Assembly (NCBI GenBank): GCA_036244855.1
Contig: BQKZ01000695.1
Location: 1-13,675, forward strand
Length of the DNA stretch: 13,675 nt
Source: Temnopleurus reevesii
Taxonomy: Eukaryota; Echinodermata; Echinoidea; Temnopleuroida; Temnopleuridae
Direction: 5' to 3'
Made by a program: the position numbers and the translations under genes. Shown in pieces: positions 8,461-13,675 of the stretch. Positions within the stretch are counted from its first letter, which is position 1. Each line of letters starts with the position of its first letter. The notes under the pieces were generated by a model. That model did not search any database. It was given only the letters and a program-made list of their open reading frames with translations, and had not been told where the DNA came from.

Positions 8461-9190
8461 AAATGCTCCTAACAAAATAAAATAAATACATCATTTTCCT
8501 TTTTGGTAACCTGATTATAATCTTATTTTAGATAGTTCGTCCTACCCCTGAAACCCGTAAAACTTTAGGGGTTGGTCAATGGAATACTATAATTATTAGT
8601 AGCGAGTGTAATCATTTTTTCTCAAATATCAAAGAAAATATTAGATATGCCATATGGCCACAGAAAAAGGGCCTACTCAAGAAGAAAAACATTTCACAAT
8701 TCTGAAAAAATATCCCCCTCAAAAGAAAAGCAAGATTATTGGACATATAAATTCAAGATCATGGGTAAATATTATTATCTGAAGTTTTGCCTCGTTTTTT
8801 TTAACTAATCGTTATAACTGAAAATACTCGAAAACTTTTTAGGTATATTACAACTTGGAATCATCCTTCTTTACTTTTTTCATTTGTCAGCTTCATCAAA
8901 TTTATCGTTTTTCTTTTTTACTGCTACCCCACTCTCATACAATTTCATATCATTTTTTTCACAAAATAAGAGAAAATTCGAACAAAACCAATAAAAAGTC
9001 TAGTCAAATAATCTTCCTATATTCCATGATTTGTGAAGTGGCGTCAGTGGTCACCCGAAATGAGTGAAAGAATCAATCTTTGTCTAAGAAGTAACCCGAA
9101 TTTCACTCTAGATATATTTCTACTTGAAATTGAAACTTTTAGAGAGTAATATCTTAATTGCTTTTGTACTTTTTTGTTTGTTTGAAAGCA
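8461..9190. other. AT-rich unique DNA with one hairpin
   Basis: No gene supported. The only structure is an imperfect inverted repeat at 8539-8577 (GTCCTACCCCTGAAA against a downstream TTTAGGGGTTGGTC), able to fold into a hairpin of about 15 bp with a few mismatches. Confidence 0.5.
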
Positions 9191-9474
9191 TTTTCACGCT
9201 GTTGTTATGTTCGTGACGCATTAACCATGACAACGTTCTTGTGCCTTTCCAGAAGGCGTCATCGAATGCAACGAGGTAATGTCATTCGAAATTTGTCGGC
9301 AAACTTCATAGTCACCGTCTTAATTGCACCCCTTCATCACACGATCAAGCTCATTGACAGCAGGGTGTAGAACAATAGATGCAGAATCGCTTTATCGCGC
9401 AAAGTCGTGATGCGCAGATTAATCCCGAACCTGTTGTGCGCAACTGCACCTTTTGCAATTACAAAGACCCCCTT
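9191..9474. other. GC-richer unidentified patch before copy C
   Basis: CpG-containing words (TCGTGACGC, GGCGTCATCG, CGCGCAAAG, GTGCGC) are commoner here than in the flanks. Frames on both strands give short protein-like stretches but each is broken by stops, for example a minus-strand stretch with TAA near 9330. It may be a decayed transposon or exon remnant; I recognise neither. Confidence 0.3.
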
Positions 9475-9665
9475 AAGTCCGACTTACACCTTTGCGTGTT
9501 TAGCTTGCATCGGCCCAGCGTTTTTTGACAACTAAAATGTTCGCTTGACGCAGGTCATGCAGTAGACGGACGTTCGGCGTACGCTCCTTGAGCGCAAGTG
9601 GAACGTCAGTCCAACGTCTCATCCGTGTATGCGGCGAAGTCGTTAAAAGTGTGAAAATGTTGTCG
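9475..9665 (+). mobile_element. Foldback MITE-like element, copy C (internally deleted)
   Basis: The left end AAGTCCGACTTACACCTTTG matches copy B, followed by the GCATCGGCCCAGCGTTTTTT arm and the centre GCTCCTTGAGCGCAAGTGG, then AACGTCAGTCCAACGTC. After GTGTATGCGG the right arm (the CCAGGGAGCGTTTT block) is missing and the sequence jumps to CGTTAAAAGTGTGAA, a diverged right end. At about 190 bp it is the shortest copy. The centre has the same orientation as copy A. Confidence 0.8.
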
Positions 9666-11051
9666 TTAGTTAGCTATAAGCATATTTCCTGTGCATTTCC
9701 GATCATACTAGAAAATTAAATTGGTTTCCACGAAGGCATATGATAAATATCACCGCAAAATGTTACTGAGCTTTGTACTGTATATGAGACTTTCTTGCTT
9801 CACAATTTTCCCCAATCTTCTCCGTATTCGAATTTCCATTTCATTTTTATCGTTTATTGATGCCTGGTCGCTATATTTCCACCCTTGCTTGTTTAAAGAG
9901 GAGGGTGACGATGGATGATGATATGATCATTTCCAAAATCATTCTCCATATTTGCGGTATATTTCTCCTCATTTATGACAATTTGTAGTGTGCAGGCGTT
10001 GATAAAATTTTTCACATTTATATGTTTGTATCCATACGAAAGTATCTAAAAAGTTAAACAAAACAGTAAGATATTTTGCTATTATAGGATACAAATTAAT
10101 GTGTTAATTTATAATTAGCGGGGTCTTTTCGGCAAATATATTACAGAACGCAAATTTATTTCGAGGTTGAGATTTCCTTTAATCGTTTTTCAGTGTTTAT
10201 TCAAGGTCGCGGCCCCTCTTTTCTTTATTGTTTGAAATCTGGTTAAAAGTCATGTTAACTGATAGTAATGATTACGAAGGCGCTGGTTTATCGCTTAGCA
10301 AACGGGATTTGTAATCCTTTAATATCTTTTTAATCTGCAAAGAAGAAATAAACGTGTGCCGACATTTATATTGGTCTTGTTTTAGACGAATTACACGTGA
10401 AAATCAAGACCAGTAGCTAACAATGCGGTTTGACGAAAAAGCCACGCTTTTTAGTAAAACTAGGGATAAACGATGTTTTTAAATTATACATTAAACTTAA
10501 TTAACTATCAAACTCAACTTGTAGTTTTAAAGTTAAATCAAGTCCTTTGGACTGCATTAATTATGATATTTTGTGATAGTGATTTGGAGATCATTGATGG
10601 TATTTATATTAAATTGACGATTATATTGCATATGATATACACGATTTAAACTTGTATTCACTTTATTAGATTATTCTAAACTGTGCATGTATTTATAAAG
10701 GACAATTGAACGATGATATTAACATGATTAATACTTTTTTTTATCAAATGATTGGTTAAAATTTTTGAGTATTTGATCACGTTGGAATACAGTCCATATT
10801 GTAACAACGATGACTCCATTATGCATCTTTAACTCACATTCATATAAAATGTTGATATCAATCTCGGATAAAATGAAGGAATGCGTCCACCCGAAGATTA
10901 ATACTTATTTAAAGACTATGTTGTCATTGGAAGGTTAATCAAAGCACAATTTACGACGTAATCTTTTTGATGAATTCCGAAAGGTTTAATCTATCAGCAT
11001 TTGGTCATTGATCTATTTGCGACAGTTGATTTCTTGATATCAGATTAATGA
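9666..11051. other. Long AT-rich unique stretch, no gene seen
   Basis: No supported exon, RNA gene or repeat border. The plus frame at 9721-9918 starts at TTG and shows no domain. A 5-bp-arm hairpin (AGTCCTTTGGACT) occurs near 10541. The stretch is plausibly intron or spacer. Confidence 0.5.
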
Positions 11052-11209
11052 GTTTTTATCTTACGGGTGATAAATGACCGGTCATTCTTTTCCATTGTTG
11101 TAACAAACAGGTAAATAACACGTTCGTGTTATCCACCTCCCCTATATCTGTCTTTTTTCTTTTGTAGTCAACTCGGAGTAACCTGAAAAAATAGGATTTT
11201 TGCAATAAA
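11052..11209 (+). other. Candidate last exon pair with a 57-nt intron
   Basis: A donor CAG then GTAAAT (junction 11110/11111) and a strong acceptor TCTTTTTTCTTTTGTAG (AG at 11166-11167) define a possible 57-nt intron. Joining the flanks keeps one frame open from 11052 through the junction to a TGA at 11181-11183, about 26 codons, with AATAAA at 11204-11209. The peptide is too short to identify. Introns this small exist in animals but are near the lower limit. Confidence 0.15.
11115..11132. repeat. 8-bp-arm inverted repeat
   Basis: ATAACACG-TT-CGTGTTAT, perfect arms with a 2-nt spacer, lying just inside the candidate donor of the 57-nt intron. It could be a dimeric protein site or chance. Confidence 0.6.
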
Positions 11210-11423
11210 TCACCCTAAAGATTCAGGGAATCTAAAAAGAAGTATTAAACGAGATCATTTTCTTTTTTTTTCAAACAAATGGTACCTGTAACCTTTCTCC
11301 AATTTGGGAACCTCGTTGAAAAAATAAGCAGAAAATGTCCGACGAGAAAATGTATCACATAAGGAATCTTTCTGGGTTGTGTTTTATAAAGCTGTGTGTA
11401 GATCTTGGCACAACTCTCCTCAC
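11210..11423. other. AT-rich unique DNA
   Basis: No gene or repeat identified before the TIR-bounded element. Confidence 0.5.
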
Positions 11424-11657
11424 GACTGGTGATCCTTATTTTATTTAACATATAATTGTTTCATTATTGTTTTCATTCATATTTTCTTTATATTTTGTAT
11501 AATTTGTTTTACATAACACAATGTATATGAACAAAAATGTAATCAGAACAAAATGTTTGCTGTATATGTCGATGACGTTCAAATGAATAAATTCCAAACT
11601 CCAATCAATGATGATCCCTGATGGCATTCAATCGCACCTGAGAAAGGATCACCAGTC
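11424..11657 (-). mobile_element. Dispersed repeat 2, TIR-bounded copy
   Basis: A 234-bp segment with perfect 14-bp inverted ends, GACTGGTGATCCTT at 11424-11437 and AAGGATCACCAGTC at 11644-11657. Its interior on the minus strand aligns with 3701-3870 on plus over about 160 bp (AACGTCATCGACATATACAG shared exactly). No clear target-site duplication: CTCAC precedes, ATTCC follows. Two minus-strand frames overlap it without protein resemblance. A MITE is the simplest reading; a superfamily cannot be named. Confidence 0.65.
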
Positions 11658-12219
11658 ATTCCGTACAGTCGTGCGTATATAGATCTACGAAAAAACTTTA
11701 TGAAACACAATCCCGGACGAGAATGAATTCACAGCTTTGGTGCTTGTATATTAAATAATTCGGGACAAGAAAAACAAAGAAAAGAGAAAAGAAGCAAAAG
11801 TATCTGCCAAATTGCTGAATTAAAATGGATTTGAATTACATACTCATCCATACCCACGGTGCCATGGCATGCCGGTGTTGGTTCGAAAAAAATTGTTTTG
11901 CTTTTATAATTTGATGATTCTTGTTAGCACCCTAAAAATAGAAGAAAAACATGAAATTGTATGCAGATTGACTTAAATTGAATAAAAGATTTAAATCGTC
12001 AGATGTCGATCCCGTATGTCATTTAAACCTGTTCAAAATTGAACCATCACGTCAAAATTGAATGAAACAGTGATGAAATTGGATATGAATACAGGCCTAC
12101 ATAATTGTCCAGTTGAGGCCTGACTAACCTTATTAATTTATAGAGATAATTAATATTTTGTAGATTTATATTGCGCAATTTCTATATGGATATACTCAGC
12201 TTTGATTTCTTTTTTGTTT
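11658..12219. other. AT-rich unique DNA
   Basis: No gene supported. A-rich patch at about 11765-11800; TTCAAAATTGAA palindrome near 12033-12044. Confidence 0.5.
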
Positions 12220-12290
12220 GGGGGGGGGGGAGCAGCTACGGCCCACCTTCACAGCCCTCATTCGGCTGCGCGCATGGCGCTTATCATATT
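12220..12290. repeat. (G)11 tract followed by a GC-rich CpG-containing patch
   Basis: Eleven G at 12220-12230 are followed by about 55 bp that is far richer in G/C than its surroundings, including CATTCGGCTGCGCGCATGGC. A poly-G plus a short GC-rich body suggests the end of a decayed mobile element, but I cannot name one. Confidence 0.4.
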
Positions 12291-13340
12291 CATTTTTAAA
12301 ATACTTTTGATACAAAATATCACAATTTAAAGAGGGCAAAATGCGTTGAACAATGCTTCAAAGCGGCACCGCCGTTGAAATTTGCTCTTTTCCAATCATG
12401 AATAGTAATCTATTTTTATTTCAATTGTGATCCTTTGCGAATATTCAGACTAAAACGACAAGAAATCACAACTGTGTAACATGTGCCACTATTAAACCAA
12501 ACCGCAACAGACAGAAAAACAGTCGCAATTAAATCTCAATTATTCATGGAGCGAAGACCTGAATACAAAAATATAGATTTTGATCAGAATTTAGACCACA
12601 TACCTGACGGGGATATATGCAATCAAGATAATCACAAAGTTACAATATTACGGATGACTAATTTGTACCACCAAAATAGGGGCGGCATGCTTAAGAGGGA
12701 GAGGGTAGAACATGGCCGAAGGCTACAATTTATAGGAAAAAATCATGGTATTTTAACAGTTTAACCCTCAACTGTGGCGTGTTAAAAGACACAATACAAT
12801 TACACTGTTTCACTTGCCTTTTCATGAAAAAATTGACGCCCTGACAATGATTTTAATACGATAGCCATCTAGATTTAACTGATAAAATTTACTTTAATAG
12901 CGAGCCGACATTCAGGCATTGTTTGAGGAAAGCAAGGCGAAACAGATTTTCATAAATAATGGATATCATTGTAAGGCGTGCGTGGTTTTCCCTCTCAATA
13001 TTACCCGCACTTTGGCGTCGGCCGAATTTTTTAAGGCGGTGTACATCAGAAAACATTGAGCTATTAAAGTCAAATTAAACTCTAATCATAACAATAGAGT
13101 CAAAGTCAAAAGATAAAAATCACTGTAATTGTACTAAGTAAATATAAGCATGAAATAATGTTGATTTTTTAGATAAAGGGGTAAAACCCTAAATATGTCC
13201 ACAAAGAATTTTAGCTTTCACACAAGTATTTGAAAGATTTTTTTATTTGTAGTTAGCATCGACTTGAAACACCTTGTATGCCAAATGTACAGGTTCTATT
13301 ATTATAGTATTAATGCAGTCACATTGTAATAAGCAGAGTA
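12291..13340. other. AT-rich unique DNA with one unsupported open frame
   Basis: A small imperfect hairpin (TTCAAAGCGGC to GCCGTTGAA) lies at 12357-12379. The plus frame 12483-12764 encodes 93 residues of balanced, charged composition that look more protein-like than the other frames, but it opens at GTG with no upstream ATG, the first ATG is at about 12546, and no domain or splice signal supports it. Confidence 0.45.
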
Positions 13341-13570
13341 TGTGCCGATTCATACCTTTGTATTTTAGCCTGCGTCGGCCCAGCGTTTTTTAAATTTAAA
13401 AACGCTATCGGAGCGCACAGTGTACATTGGTCAGACGGTGGACTGATGTTTGACTTGCGCTCAAAGAGGGTACGCTGAGCGTCAGTCCACCGTATCACCT
13501 GCGTATTCGTGCGTCCAGGAAGCGTTTTCAATTTAAAAAAACGCTGGACCGACGCAGGCTAGAACGTTGG
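13341..13570 (+). mobile_element. Foldback MITE-like element, copy D
   Basis: The left end TGTGCCGATTCATACCTTTG is a diverged form of the family end. The long arms at 13367-13406 and 13521-13560 are about 90% complementary over 40 bp (starting AGCCTGCGTCGG and ending CCGACGCAGGCT). The next stem pairs CAGACGGTGGACTGA with TCAGTCCACCGT. The right outer end is lost after GCTAGAACGTT. The centre TTGCGCTCAAAGAG is inverted relative to copies A, C and E. The minus frame 13319-13531 is only a reading of the repeat. Confidence 0.85.
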
Positions 13571-13675
13571 CAGAAGGGAGAGCTGGCGCAGAATTTAGCT
13601 AAATTCGCTGCAATATGGCTAAACAATAAGTCCCTTTTTGTCAGTGTCTCAAGGAGGTGGGGGAGGCGGGGAGGC
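13571..13675. other. Unique end of window, purine/G-rich tail
   Basis: The last 25 bases are G-rich (GGAGGTGGGGGAGGCGGGG), with several GG/GGGGG runs that could form a weak quadruplex. The window ends inside it. Confidence 0.5.

Noticed and set aside
9253..9275. 23-nt microexon between a TTTCCAG acceptor and GAG-GTAATG donor
   Set aside because: Weak donor, very short, and no neighbouring exon to join; AT-rich DNA yields such pairs by chance.
11875..11890. GGTTCGAA resembling a tRNA B-box
   Set aside because: No matching A-box at the right distance and no cloverleaf could be drawn around it.
12483..12764. 93-codon plus-strand frame with balanced composition
   Set aside because: Opens at GTG after a stop, the first ATG is well inside, and there is no recognisable family. 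Kept only as a note in the stretch annotation.

Overview
This window looks like non-coding DNA (intergenic or intronic) from an animal nuclear genome. It is AT-rich, has very long trinucleotide microsatellites, homopolymer tracts and many short non-autonomous repeats, and contains one ambiguous base (n at 2080). No reading frame resembles a known protein family, and there is no prokaryotic gene packing. The repeat style, especially the element at about 4195-4470, reminded me of marine deuterostome genomes such as echinoderms or hemichordates. That is an impression from memory, not a demonstrated assignment.

Layout. 1-1580 is mostly unique AT-rich DNA with a (TAG)25 microsatellite (476-550) set in a purine-rich strand, and a small 27-bp-period duplication (1073-1122). 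1583-2171 holds two head-to-tail copies of a foldback (hairpin) MITE-like family. 2660-2835 is a GC-richer island with good minus-strand splice-site matches. 2861-3400 is a compound purine/TTA/GTA microsatellite. 3660-3876 and 11424-11657 are inverted copies of a second dispersed repeat, the latter bounded by 14-bp inverted repeats. 4195-4470 is a probable third dispersed repeat carrying a cluster of CRE-like half-sites. 6202-6558 carries two strong G-quadruplex motifs on opposite strands. 6610-7060 is a diverged tandem duplication holding three matches to the RFX X-box consensus. Further foldback copies lie at 7245-7463, 9475-9665 and 13341-13570. A possible 57-nt intron lies at 11111-11167.

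No set of genes acts together here. The main biological content is the repeat landscape. Five copies of one palindromic element make up roughly 9% of the window, and its central segment appears in both orientations relative to the arms. The other items worth a check are the X-box triplet and the two weak transcript-structure candidates (2778-2835 minus, 11052-11209 plus). Everything else is annotated as unique sequence in which I see nothing identifiable.
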